A stretch of 64,000 bases of DNA, taken from NCBI GenBank assembly GCA_903834135.1, contig CAILHZ010000007.1:1-64000 (forward strand), given 5' to 3'. Below the pieces are notes generated by a model. That model saw nothing but the letters and a program-made list of their open reading frames with translations, searched no databases and was not told the DNA's origin. Both the position numbers and the translations under genes were made by a program. The stretch is from an uncultured Opitutia bacterium (GTDB lineage: Bacteria > Verrucomicrobiota > Verrucomicrobiia > Opitutales > Opitutaceae). Of this stretch, positions 9,568 through 16,987 are shown in pieces; position 1 is the stretch's first letter; each line of letters starts with the position of its first letter.

Positions 9568-10200
9568 ATGACTGTACCACACACTCAATTTATTAGAGGC
9601 CTTAAGGCTTGGAAATTACCAAGTCGTAAGCTGTGCAGTGCCTTAGTCACAGTGGTTACTCTTTCAAGCGGTAGTGTATTTGGTAAATTCTCACTCCCAA
9701 CGTTTCGTAAAGACGAAGTACTTCCCTATCTCGAGGCAGTTGCGGCCGAGCCAATGCGCTTTGAAGAACCGGAATTGACTCACTACTTCACTGGTAAACC
9801 AAGTGCATCTAATTCGAGTTCAGAAGATGCTAAGTCTGAATCTAAGCTATCTAACCACGCCTATGGCCAGTCGATGTCGCCTGAGGCTCAAAAATTAAGC
9901 CGCCAGACTGAAAAAATATCGAGTTCTAGTACCGAATACAGTCCACAAAGCTCACAAATTAAATCTTCAGAGCAAAGTGCTACTGCAGTATCAAGCCCTG
10001 GTTCTATTTTAGCGGTACCTGTTTACGTTTCCCCAATTCTTACTGATGATTGTGCTCCTAAAGCAAAACCAGAAGATTTAATGCCTTTCTTTCAGTACCC
10101 AACTCCGCCTCAAGTCATTATTGAAACGACTGTAGGAGCACCCCTGCAAAATGGTTCTATCGCGGTACCTCCAAGTTCAGCAACCTACAAGCTACAATGA
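9568..10200 (+). CDS. Hypothetical secreted or anchored Ser/Pro-rich protein
   Basis: 210 aa, not recognised. A basic N-terminus (RGLKAWKLPSRK) is followed by a hydrophobic stretch at about residues 24-38 (LVTVVTLSSGSVFG), compatible with a signal peptide or anchor. Residues 80-140 are low-complexity and rich in Ser, Gln and Glu; the C-terminus is Pro-rich (FFQYPTPPQ). One Cys is in the hydrophobic segment and one near residue 168. Its TGA stop overlaps the ATG of the next gene in an ATGA, so the two are translationally coupled and probably work together. The composition suggests a disordered envelope or linker protein; no enzymatic motif is seen. Confidence 0.6.
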   Translation: MTVPHTQFIRGLKAWKLPSRKLCSALVTVVTLSSGSVFGKFSLPTFRKDEVLPYLEAVAAEPMRFEEPELTHYFTGKPSASNSSSEDAKSESKLSNHAYGQSMSPEAQKLSRQTEKISSSSTEYSPQSSQIKSSEQSATAVSSPGSILAVPVYVSPILTDDCAPKAKPEDLMPFFQYPTPPQVIIETTVGAPLQNGSIAVPPSSATYKLQ

Positions 10201-11531
10201 GGGGTATGAGAAAACTAGTCCTTTTTACATTCACTCTGCTAAGTCTTACTGCGCTTAATATTAAAGCTGAAGAGAAAGAGCCAATCAGTAAGCAAGTAGA
10301 GCCTACCAGTAAGAAAGAAGCGGGAGAAGTTAAGCGTGCGCCGCTTCACTTAGATAAGCCCAATGTGATCATCACACTGGCTGATAAGCTTGTTAAAAAA
10401 GATCAATTTGTAGAGGCAGAAAATGCATACTGGGCAATACTGCATTCTGAGGAACTTTCTATTGAAGATGAAAAAACAGCTCTTTTAGGGGTAGCTCATT
10501 TATATCGTAAGGAAGCATCCCAAAAAGCAGAGGACTCTATTGCACTCACCAAAGCTGTAGCTATTTATGAAAAATTCTTAAAGGAATTTCCTGATGATGA
10601 ACGCTTGCCTGATGTACTGCTAGACCTAGGAAGAACACAGCGCCAAATGGGAGCCTACGCGATTGCAATTAACCGCTTCTACAGCGTCATTAATTCGACA
10701 CTCAAATTCCCTAAGCAAGACTTTGATCACTATCAATCCCTAGCGAAAACAGCCCAATTTGAAATTGCTCAAACGTACTTCGAATCAGGGGACTACACCG
10801 AAGCTGCACGCTTTTTTAAGCGTGTAGAAATGCTTGAACTCTCACAAACAGATGCAGCACATGCCTCCTTTATGGTTGCCTATGCAGACCAGCAAATCGG
10901 TGACCTAGAGGCAGCTGTTGCTGCTCTAAAGACCTACATTCATAAGTTTCCTAATGACGGCAATGTCCCTCAAGCTCGCTACTTACTTGCTACAACACTT
11001 AAGAAACTCAATAAAGATGACGAAGCACTAGGAGCTACCCTTCTTCTATTAGACGAAATCAATAAGCAAAGTACCGCTAACCCAAAACTCTGGTCTTACT
11101 GGAAGAGAAAAGCGGGTAATGCCTTAGCTAATAACTTCTTCCAAGGCGGTAATTTTAACGATGCGTTAAAGATCTATCAAAGTTTAAACAAAATTGACCC
11201 AGATTCTATCTGGCAAAATCCCGTTAGCTATCAACTTGGCTTGTGCTACTTACGCCTCGGCAAAAAGGATCAAGCAAAAGCTGAATTTTCTAAAATAATT
11301 GAGGCCTCAAAGAAAAGTGCTTCCAGTGGAAAGACAGATCCTGAACTCACTCAATTAGTTACCCTATGCAACTGGCACTTATCTAATATTAATTGGAATA
11401 AAGATACCACTTATCAAATTGACTCTTATTTTAGCCGTCCTGATCCTGTAGTTCAACAAGCAGCCCAAGCTGCGCAAACTGAAGCTCAAGCTCCAAAACA
11501 GTCAGAACTACCGCAGCCGCTTAATCCATGA
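10197..11531 (+). CDS. Periplasmic TPR-repeat protein
   Basis: 444 aa. A clear signal peptide covers about residues 1-24 (basic RGMRK, then LVLFTFTLLSLTALNIKA). Several TPR/helical-repeat units follow from about residue 58 to 385: FVEAENAYWAIL, IYEKFLKEFPDDERLPDV, FEIAQTYFESGDYTEAARFF, LKTYIHKFPNDGNVPQAR and YQLGLCYLRLGKKDQAKAEF. The spacing and the FPDD/FPND turns resemble BamD/CpoB-like outer-membrane-assembly TPR proteins, but no lipobox is present. The last 30 residues are Ala/Gln/Pro-rich. It overlaps both neighbours by 4 bp (ATGA on each side), forming a tight three-gene operon. The partner is unknown; the fold suggests a scaffold. Confidence 0.75.
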   Translation: MRGMRKLVLFTFTLLSLTALNIKAEEKEPISKQVEPTSKKEAGEVKRAPLHLDKPNVIITLADKLVKKDQFVEAENAYWAILHSEELSIEDEKTALLGVAHLYRKEASQKAEDSIALTKAVAIYEKFLKEFPDDERLPDVLLDLGRTQRQMGAYAIAINRFYSVINSTLKFPKQDFDHYQSLAKTAQFEIAQTYFESGDYTEAARFFKRVEMLELSQTDAAHASFMVAYADQQIGDLEAAVAALKTYIHKFPNDGNVPQARYLLATTLKKLNKDDEALGATLLLLDEINKQSTANPKLWSYWKRKAGNALANNFFQGGNFNDALKIYQSLNKIDPDSIWQNPVSYQLGLCYLRLGKKDQAKAEFSKIIEASKKSASSGKTDPELTQLVTLCNWHLSNINWNKDTTYQIDSYFSRPDPVVQQAAQAAQTEAQAPKQSELPQPLNP

Positions 11532-11902
11532 GGTTTAAAGATATAATTCTTCAGCACCAAGTCATTTGCGATGAATTATATGCTCTGTACCTTGAAGAAA
11601 ATAAGCTCCTTCAGAAAAATCAGCAAATAGCTGATCCTGTTATCTTAGAGAGAAAAAAAGCACTGTTAGTGCAGTTAGATGAAAATCTAACCTTAATCCA
11701 AACCACAGATAAAGTTGATAAGCGTGATCCCTCTTCTCGCGACGTGCTAGATAAGACGCGCTCACGTATTTTACAGATTCTTCAATTAGATAGGGAAAAC
11801 GAACAACTCATTCTTAAATTGAGCATTACCAAAGGTCCTGAAAAACCTGAGGAGCAGATTAATACGACCCTACTAAAGCGTATTTATTCAAGGCAAAGTT
11901 AA
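11528..11902 (+). CDS. Small helical coiled-coil protein (FlgN/FliT-like in shape)
   Basis: 124 aa, almost entirely predicted helical, with many Leu, Gln, Glu and Lys (LYLEENKLLQKNQQ, LLVQLDENLTLIQ, ILQILQLDRENEQLIL). Size, helix content and heptad-like pattern resemble FlgN/FliT-type export chaperones, but no diagnostic motif is visible, so this is a shape comparison only. It overlaps the TPR gene by 4 bp (ATGA) and ends at a stem-loop with a T tract (11895-11925). Position between a glycosylation cluster and a chemotaxis operon would fit a flagellar accessory role; this is inference. Confidence 0.6.
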   Translation: MRFKDIILQHQVICDELYALYLEENKLLQKNQQIADPVILERKKALLVQLDENLTLIQTTDKVDKRDPSSRDVLDKTRSRILQILQLDRENEQLILKLSITKGPEKPEEQINTTLLKRIYSRQS

Positions 11903-11925
11903 AGCTTATCTTTTTAACTTTTTTT
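11895..11925 (+). terminator. Intrinsic terminator of the 9568-11902 operon
   Basis: A 9-bp perfect stem AAAGTTAAA/TTTAACTTT (11895-11903 with 11913-11921) has a 9-base loop and runs into a T tract at 11919-11925. It overlaps the last bases of the upstream gene and touches the stop codon of the converging MBL gene. The stem is AT-rich, so strength may be modest. Confidence 0.55.
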
Positions 11926-12775
11926 ATAGAGAAACGACTGCACCTTCACGGGCAGCATCTACTTCTAAAGTAGATTTTAATTCCACAACATCTGCCTTAG
12001 CTCTTAGCACAAAATTATCCATAAACGTATCATCATGCATAGGATCATGGTGAAAGAGGTACAGACGCTTTACATTGGCTTTAACTGCCATACTAACAAC
12101 TGTATCTACACAGCCGTGACCCCAGCCCTTACGAGACGCCATTTCGGTTGCATCATACTGGGAATCAGCAACGACAACATCAGCATCTTTGATAAATTGA
12201 TAGATATTGATATCATGGTCACCACCCGTTTCGTGATCAGAAAGATAAACAACAGATTTACCCGCATACTCTAAGCGGTATGCCGTACACCCACCCGGGT
12301 GACTTGTGATACTTGTCGTAATAGTTACATCTCCAACCTTAAAGCCAGTATCCTCGTACGTGTTAAACGTAGGTTTACTGCCCATCATGGAGAGTTTAAT
12401 TGGAAAATATTGCCCGCCGTCCATTTGACCCTCGAGTGCCTCTTTCAGGCCAGGCCTTCCATAAAAAGCGATCTTATTACCCGGTATAAAAGCTGGAGCA
12501 AAGAAAGGAAACCCCTGAATATGATCCCAGTGGGTATGACTAATCAGTATAGAAAGATCTAAGGAAGTCTTCCCAAATTCACGTAACAGGGCTCCTCCTA
12601 ATCCACGAATACCTGAGCCACAATCGATAATAAAATGCTTACCACCTAGGCGTATTTCAACACACGAAGTATTACCCCCGTACCGTAAGGTACTAGGCCC
12701 AGGTGAAGGGATAGATCCCCTTACACCCCAAAACTTAAGAGTCGAAGATAACTCGACGTTAGGTGTGGCGTGCAT
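11924..12775 (-). CDS. MBL-fold metallohydrolase, last gene of the chemosensory operon
   Basis: 283 aa from the ATG at 12775; a TTG at 12805 is an alternative start. The PF12706-type lactamase-B fold starts with LKFWGVRGSIPSPG. The two-metal site looks complete: SHTHWDH (HxHxDH), TSHPGGC, YLSDHE and LFHHDP. This LKFWGVRGSIP subgroup is often annotated as cyclic-nucleotide phosphodiesterase-like and is close to class II PDE and ElaC-like hydrolases; the substrate here is not proven. It follows, by 69 bp, a gene for a predicted adenylate cyclase, and so could be the hydrolase that resets a cyclic-nucleotide signal. No signal peptide, hence cytosolic. Other substrates (RNA, phosphonates) remain possible. 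Confidence 0.85.
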   Translation of the reverse strand: MHATPNVELSSTLKFWGVRGSIPSPGPSTLRYGGNTSCVEIRLGGKHFIIDCGSGIRGLGGALLREFGKTSLDLSILISHTHWDHIQGFPFFAPAFIPGNKIAFYGRPGLKEALEGQMDGGQYFPIKLSMMGSKPTFNTYEDTGFKVGDVTITTSITSHPGGCTAYRLEYAGKSVVYLSDHETGGDHDINIYQFIKDADVVVADSQYDATEMASRKGWGHGCVDTVVSMAVKANVKRLYLFHHDPMHDDTFMDNFVLRAKADVVELKSTLEVDAAREGAVVSL

Positions 12776-12844
12776 GATCAATTTAACAGAAACACTTCTG
12801 CCCAAAAGACTATGCAGTCTTGCCCCATGAGCTCCAGAATAAAC

Positions 12845-13990
12845 TTAAGGGTTTTTACCGTTTACAAAGTATGTCTTAACTGGCCCAAGACCCTTACATT
12901 CTACCATACCTCTTTCTTCTAAAATGAAGTGATCGCCTAGGAGGACTTTGGTTTGCTCGGATATATTAATACGTCCTGGTTGTCCTGAAGATTCCATACG
13001 ACTAGCTACATTGACTGTATCACCCCACAGGTCATACGTGAACTTAATCTTACCAATAACGCCTGCAACGACTGGTCCTGAATGCATACCCATACGCATC
13101 TTAAGATCAGTTCCATTTCTTTCATTAAGTTTCGCTAGAGCGTCCATCATCTCTAAAGCAGAATTAACCACAGCTTGAGCGTGGTCATCACGGTGAGTGG
13201 GTAGTCCACCTACAAGCATGTAGCAGTCACCAATAGTCTTAATTTTTTCAACTTTGTTTTTCTCTACAATTAAATCAAAGGCTGTGAAAATACCGTTTAA
13301 AATAGCAACAAGATCAGCTGGATCTGTCTTGCGTGACATAGCTGTGAAGCCCACTAAGTCAGCAAACATAACAGTCACAACACTGTGTCCATTAGCGATT
13401 GTCTTTTCTCCGCCCTTTAAGCGGCCTGCAATAGCCCCAGGTAAAATATTAAGTAAAAGTCTCTCGGACTTTTCTTTTTCAAGTTCTACTAATTCTTTTT
13501 CAGCCTTTAATTGAGCAAATCGAATACGGTCTAAATCCCTGAAACGCTTCTTTTCTAAGGAGGTAGTAACACGTGCTCTTAAAAGTGTTGGATTTGGCGG
13601 CTTAGGTAAATAATCCTCCGCTCCTGCTTCAATACACTGCACTACTTTTTCAATTTGATCAGCGCCTGAAATTACAATGACTGGTACTTGGCTTGTCTTT
13701 GGGCTAAGCCGCATTGCTGTTAAGACTTCAATGCCATTTAAAATCGGCAGCTCCATTGACATAAGCATTAAGTCAAAGTCCTGCTCAAGCAGCATGGTCA
13801 TTGCCGCTTTACCATCACCAGCTTCAGAAATATGTGTAAAGCCAAGTTCATTGAGTGAGCGAGTCAGTGCAGCACGCATCATACGACTTCCATCAACCAC
13901 AAGAACACGCGCTGATTTAAGTGAGTTAGACACCTCTTCAGGTTTCAACTCTGCGATGGCTGCTATGTCTACAGGTGAGAGTTCGCTCAT
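12845..13990 (-). CDS. Pseudo-receiver fused to class III adenylate cyclase
   Basis: 381 aa. Residues 28-140 form a CheY-like receiver: VLVVDGSR instead of VVDDSR, conserved K130 (LPKPP), but LMSMELP puts Ser78 where the phospho-accepting Asp should be. A helical linker (145-180) leads to a class III cyclase domain (203-375): MFADLVGF with metal Asp211, KTIGDCY with Lys251 and metal Asp255, YDLWGDTVN with Asp320, and Arg331 in VASRMES. Lys plus Asp at the two base-recognition positions is the adenylate cyclase pattern (guanylate cyclases have Glu/Cys). So cAMP synthesis is predicted, with a receiver that should not be phosphorylated in the normal way. It sits 37 bp after cheY and upstream of the MBL gene. 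Confidence 0.92.
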   Translation of the reverse strand: MSELSPVDIAAIAELKPEEVSNSLKSARVLVVDGSRMMRAALTRSLNELGFTHISEAGDGKAAMTMLLEQDFDLMLMSMELPILNGIEVLTAMRLSPKTSQVPVIVISGADQIEKVVQCIEAGAEDYLPKPPNPTLLRARVTTSLEKKRFRDLDRIRFAQLKAEKELVELEKEKSERLLLNILPGAIAGRLKGGEKTIANGHSVVTVMFADLVGFTAMSRKTDPADLVAILNGIFTAFDLIVEKNKVEKIKTIGDCYMLVGGLPTHRDDHAQAVVNSALEMMDALAKLNERNGTDLKMRMGMHSGPVVAGVIGKIKFTYDLWGDTVNVASRMESSGQPGRINISEQTKVLLGDHFILEERGMVECKGLGPVKTYFVNGKNP

Positions 13991-14027
13991 AAGGTCAAAA
14001 GGTGTTACGTGTTATACTATCTAAAAA

Positions 14028-14426
14028 TTAGGCAGCAGGAGGTGCAGCTGGACGTGGCACGAGCTGCACTGTGCGACCAATCTTAGCAATCAAATCAGCG
14101 TCCTTGAAAGGTTTGGTAATATAGTCCTTAACACCTAGACGAGCTACTGTAGCAATAATCTGAGGATTAGCATCTGCTGTGAGCATGATTACGGGAATAG
14201 ACTTAGTACTCTCATTTTCTCTCATTTTAGTGAGCATGGTGACACCGTCCATCACAGGCATATTGTAATCCAAAATGATAACGTTAGGAAGCTTCTCTGT
14301 AGCGATAGCTAGGCCTATTTCTCCATTTTCAGCTTCGAGGAGCTCGACCTCAAACGGCTTTAGTAGACGTGAAATAACACTGCGTACCATTCTGCTATCA
14401 TCGACACTCAATATTTTAGCACTCAT
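14028..14426 (-). CDS. cheY: CheY-type response regulator
   Basis: 132 aa, single receiver domain. The acidic pocket is SVDDSRMV (Asp9, Asp10), the phosphorylation site is IILDYNMPVMDG (Asp53), and the conserved Thr and Lys are in VIMLTAD and YITKPF. The C-terminal tail is Ala/Pro-rich and has no output domain. It overlaps cheX by an ATGA at 14423-14426, linking the regulator to its putative phosphatase. As the only intact stand-alone receiver in the operon it is the likely CheA target and could act on the flagellar switch or on the next gene product, the cyclase. Confidence 0.93.
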   Translation of the reverse strand: MSAKILSVDDSRMVRSVISRLLKPFEVELLEAENGEIGLAIATEKLPNVIILDYNMPVMDGVTMLTKMRENESTKSIPVIMLTADANPQIIATVARLGVKDYITKPFKDADLIAKIGRTVQLVPRPAAPPAA

Positions 14427-14914
14427 GAGGTTATTAGCTTTTTCTGAACAGTTAGTGAAATTAAGTTACCATCACACAGCCAGTAAGTCTGAGACAGTTC
14501 GGCTGAATCTTTGGCTTCGTGCTTAACACGTGTGACTATAGATTTATCTGGGGGTACAAGTGTACAAGTAAGTCCTTCTGCGAGTAACTCTGCTGCAACT
14601 CTTCCACCAATCATGTTAGAGAGCTCTCCAACAACGTCTTTTAAGTCAGCATCTTGAACATCAGCAGGATTTTCGAATCCGAAGATTTGCTGCGCTACTG
14701 AGCGAACAAAAGGAACAGGAATCTCAAGGAAAATATCGCCCGTGAATTGAGGGCCGTGCATAGCAACATGCCCCTTTACACACAAAGTATCGTGATCAGC
14801 CAAGGAGTACTTCTCTGTCTCTACACCAGGTAAATGAAGCTGGGTATCCAGCACTTCAGCCATCGCTAAAGCAGCCATCTTATGTAGTTTTAATCTTTCT
14901 TGATCTGAGGACAT
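14423..14914 (-). CDS. cheX: CheX-type CheY-P phosphatase
   Basis: 163 aa, matching the CheC/CheX/FliY family. The signature DVVGELSNMIGGR gives the catalytic pair Glu97 and Asn100 (E-x2-N). The single such motif and the size fit CheX rather than CheC, which has two. CheX dephosphorylates CheY-P and thereby ends the signal. It overlaps cheY by 4 bp. A second CheX domain with the same E-x2-N motif is in the divergent gene at 23253, inside a CheD-like protein. No cheZ or cheC is seen in the window. Confidence 0.88.
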   Translation of the reverse strand: MSSDQERLKLHKMAALAMAEVLDTQLHLPGVETEKYSLADHDTLCVKGHVAMHGPQFTGDIFLEIPVPFVRSVAQQIFGFENPADVQDADLKDVVGELSNMIGGRVAAELLAEGLTCTLVPPDKSIVTRVKHEAKDSAELSQTYWLCDGNLISLTVQKKLITS

Positions 14915-14988
14915 GAATTGAAAATTGGATTGGTAAATAACGACACAGTCGTCGTGGGTATTTAAAGCTAAAAGTGATGATAAAGTTA

Positions 14989-16044
14989 TTAAATAGGTTT
15001 TAAAAGTTCCTCCATGATGGCAGCAGGCATAGCTTCAAGAGATTCAATACGTTCCACTGCACCAATCTCGATAGCAGCTTTAGGCATACCATACACAACA
15101 CAGCTCTCTTCGTTTTGAGCTAATGTCCTAGCCCCTGCATTTCTCATTTCTAATAGGCCACGTGCCCCATCTTGCCCCATACCTGTAAGCATTACACCTA
15201 CTGCCTTCCTCTTTGCATTACGGGCAACCGAAAGCATCATAACTTCAACAGAGGGCCTACAATGATGTACGGGAGGTGACTGATTAAGTCGTATGGAATA
15301 CCCCATCCCCTTGGGAATTAAGCTTAGATGGTAGTCACCAGGGGCTATGTAGCAGGTATTAGGCTTAAGCTCCTCACCGTCTATAGCTTCATGAACTTCA
15401 AACTGGCAAATTGTATTTAGATTTTCAGACATCAGCCTAGAAAAATTAGGCGGAATATGTTGTACGACTACAATAGGTGGAAGCCCTGCAGGTAATCGAG
15501 GAAGTAGGTAACGCAAGGCTTCTACTCCACCCGTTGATGAGCCAATAGCGATGATACGACCAAGCCCCAAATTAAACTGATTAAAGTCTTTTGGTTTAAC
15601 TACTACAGGCTCTTTAGCAACAGGCTTAAACTGCTTTTTAGAGGTTGCTGCTGCCTTAATTTGTCGAATGAGCAACCTACCCACTTCAGCCATGGTTCTA
15701 TTCCCATCTGGCTTACCTATCGCATCGATCGCTCCTTCTGATAACGATTCCAAGGCTTTGGCAGAACCTGCCTGAGTAAGGGAACTTACAACGATAACTG
15801 GTGCAGAATGATGCTTTTTTAAGAGTTTTAAAAAGGTAAGCCCATCCATTCTAGGCATTTCTAAATCAAGCGTGATAACATCAGGCTCTAACTCTAAAAT
15901 CTTATCTCTACCATCATAGGCATCAACTCCAAAGCCGACCACTTCAATATGAGGGTCCTTAGTAATAGCGTCAGCAATAGCTCTGCGTGCGAGAGCAGAA
16001 TCATCTATGACGACAACTCGAATTTTTTTAACTTCGTTAGTAAT
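14989..16044 (-). CDS. cheB: CheB protein-glutamate methylesterase, probable ATT start
   Basis: 351 aa if it begins at the ATT at 16044-16042. Receiver domain 1-125: VVVIDDSALARRAI for the acidic pocket, ITLDLEMPRMDG with Asp60. CheB esterase domain 160-350: IAIGSSTGG with Ser170, VVQHIPP with His196 and TGMGQDGARG with Asp292, a complete Ser-His-Asp triad. The first conventional start in frame is GTG at 15942, but this would cut off the first 34 residues, including the acidic pocket. The frame opens after a TGA at 16059-16057 and contains no ATG, GTG or TTG before 15942. AAGGAGG lies 5 bases before the ATT. It demethylates MCPs in adaptation, opposing CheR encoded just upstream. Confidence 0.9.
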   Translation of the reverse strand: MTNEVKKIRVVVIDDSALARRAIADAITKDPHIEVVGFGVDAYDGRDKILELEPDVITLDLEMPRMDGLTFLKLLKKHHSAPVIVVSSLTQAGSAKALESLSEGAIDAIGKPDGNRTMAEVGRLLIRQIKAAATSKKQFKPVAKEPVVVKPKDFNQFNLGLGRIIAIGSSTGGVEALRYLLPRLPAGLPPIVVVQHIPPNFSRLMSENLNTICQFEVHEAIDGEELKPNTCYIAPGDYHLSLIPKGMGYSIRLNQSPPVHHCRPSVEVMMLSVARNAKRKAVGVMLTGMGQDGARGLLEMRNAGARTLAQNEESCVVYGMPKAAIEIGAVERIESLEAMPAAIMEELLKPI

Positions 16045-16049
16045 AAGAA

Positions 16050-16056
16050 CCTCCTT
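16050..16056 (-). promoter_or_regulatory. Strong Shine-Dalgarno that decides the cheB start
   Basis: AAGGAGG on the minus strand, followed by TTCTT and then ATT. It is the best Shine-Dalgarno match I noticed in the che operon, and its position makes the ATT at 16044 the natural initiation codon. Confidence 0.7.
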
Positions 16057-16087
16057 TCAGTTGAAAAATGCGTATGGGTTGCTTAAG

Positions 16088-16111
16088 GTAAGCCTCAATC
16101 TTGAGGCTTAC
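16088..16111 (-). other. Perfect 11-bp inverted repeat between cheR and cheB
   Basis: GTAAGCCTCAA pairs with TTGAGGCTTAC across a 2-base loop (in practice a 10-bp stem with a 4-base loop). It begins 2 bases after the cheR stop on the minus strand. No T tract follows, so it is not a classic terminator. It may protect the 3' end of the upstream message, be a processing site, or reduce read-through into cheB. Confidence 0.55.
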
Positions 16112-16113
16112 TG

Positions 16114-16986
16114 CTAAGCACCGAGTTGATACACCCCTTGCTGTATTGAGTTTAGCCCATGATCCATACCTAGTAAACTTTCTGTGTGACCTACAATGAG
16201 ATAACCACCAACTGCAAGGTGCCGTGATAAATGCCTCACTAATTCCAATCGTGATTTTTCGTTGAAGTAAATCATCACATTTCGGCAGAATATGATGTTC
16301 TGTTTGTTAGGAATTGGAAATGCCGTTTCAAACAGGTTAATCCGGTCGTACACAACATGGGATTGAATCTCAGGAGAGATCCGCACATAGCCTGCGTTAT
16401 CATCAACACCTTTTTCGATATAAGGCTTGATCATATCTTGAGGGATATGCTGCAAGATCTGATCTCGGTATATACCACGGCGCGCTGTCTCCAGTACGCG
16501 TTTAGATATATCGGATGCCGTAACCTTCCACTTGACCATAGAATATGGCCTTAAAGCACGGGCTAAAGTAAGCGCAATGGAGTAAGGCTCTTCACCTGTC
16601 GAACAAGCAGATGACCAAATATTAATCGGAATACCTGAAGTTGCTACTTTAGGTAGAACCTCTGGGATAAACGTATTTTCAAGGAACGAGAAATGACTTT
16701 CCTCACGGAAAAATCGGGTATGGTTTGTTGAAACCATATCCAAGAGTTCTTCTATTTCTGACTCTCCGTCATGGGACTCAAGTATGGTCAGATACTCTTC
16801 AAAACTCTCAATACCGAGATAAAATATACGTTTTCTAAGACGATTAGAAAACAGTACTCTTTTATCGTCTCCGAATTGGATACGACTGTGCTGGTAGACA
16901 ATGTCTACCAGCCTGTGAAATGTAGAAGTACTTAGATTTAGGTCTCTATAGGTACGTTTTAAATCTGAGAACGATGGCTCATCCAC
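16114..16986 (-). CDS. cheR: CheR MCP methyltransferase
   Basis: 290 aa. The N-terminal helical CheR domain (about 15-75) is followed by the SAM-binding domain with INIWSSACSTGEEPYS (motif I), WKVTASDISK, IIFCRNVMIYF and GGYLIVGHTESL, all standard CheR landmarks. It methylates glutamates on MCPs with S-adenosylmethionine. It starts at a GTG 1 bp after the mcp stop; an out-of-frame ATG overlaps that stop (TAATG). No pentapeptide-binding partner motif is seen at the MCP C-terminus. Followed by a hairpin at 16088-16111 and then cheB. Confidence 0.93.
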   Translation of the reverse strand: MDEPSFSDLKRTYRDLNLSTSTFHRLVDIVYQHSRIQFGDDKRVLFSNRLRKRIFYLGIESFEEYLTILESHDGESEIEELLDMVSTNHTRFFREESHFSFLENTFIPEVLPKVATSGIPINIWSSACSTGEEPYSIALTLARALRPYSMVKWKVTASDISKRVLETARRGIYRDQILQHIPQDMIKPYIEKGVDDNAGYVRISPEIQSHVVYDRINLFETAFPIPNKQNIIFCRNVMIYFNEKSRLELVRHLSRHLAVGGYLIVGHTESLLGMDHGLNSIQQGVYQLGA

Positions 16987-16987
16987 A

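Noticed and set aside
12775-12805. TTG at 12805 as start of the MBL gene
   Set aside because: ATG at 12775 is closer to the conserved start of the fold and no Shine-Dalgarno supports the TTG; kept only as an alternative.
15942-15942. GTG at 15942 as the cheB start
   Set aside because: It would remove the receiver's acidic pocket, and AAGGAGG lies about 110 bases upstream next to an ATT instead.
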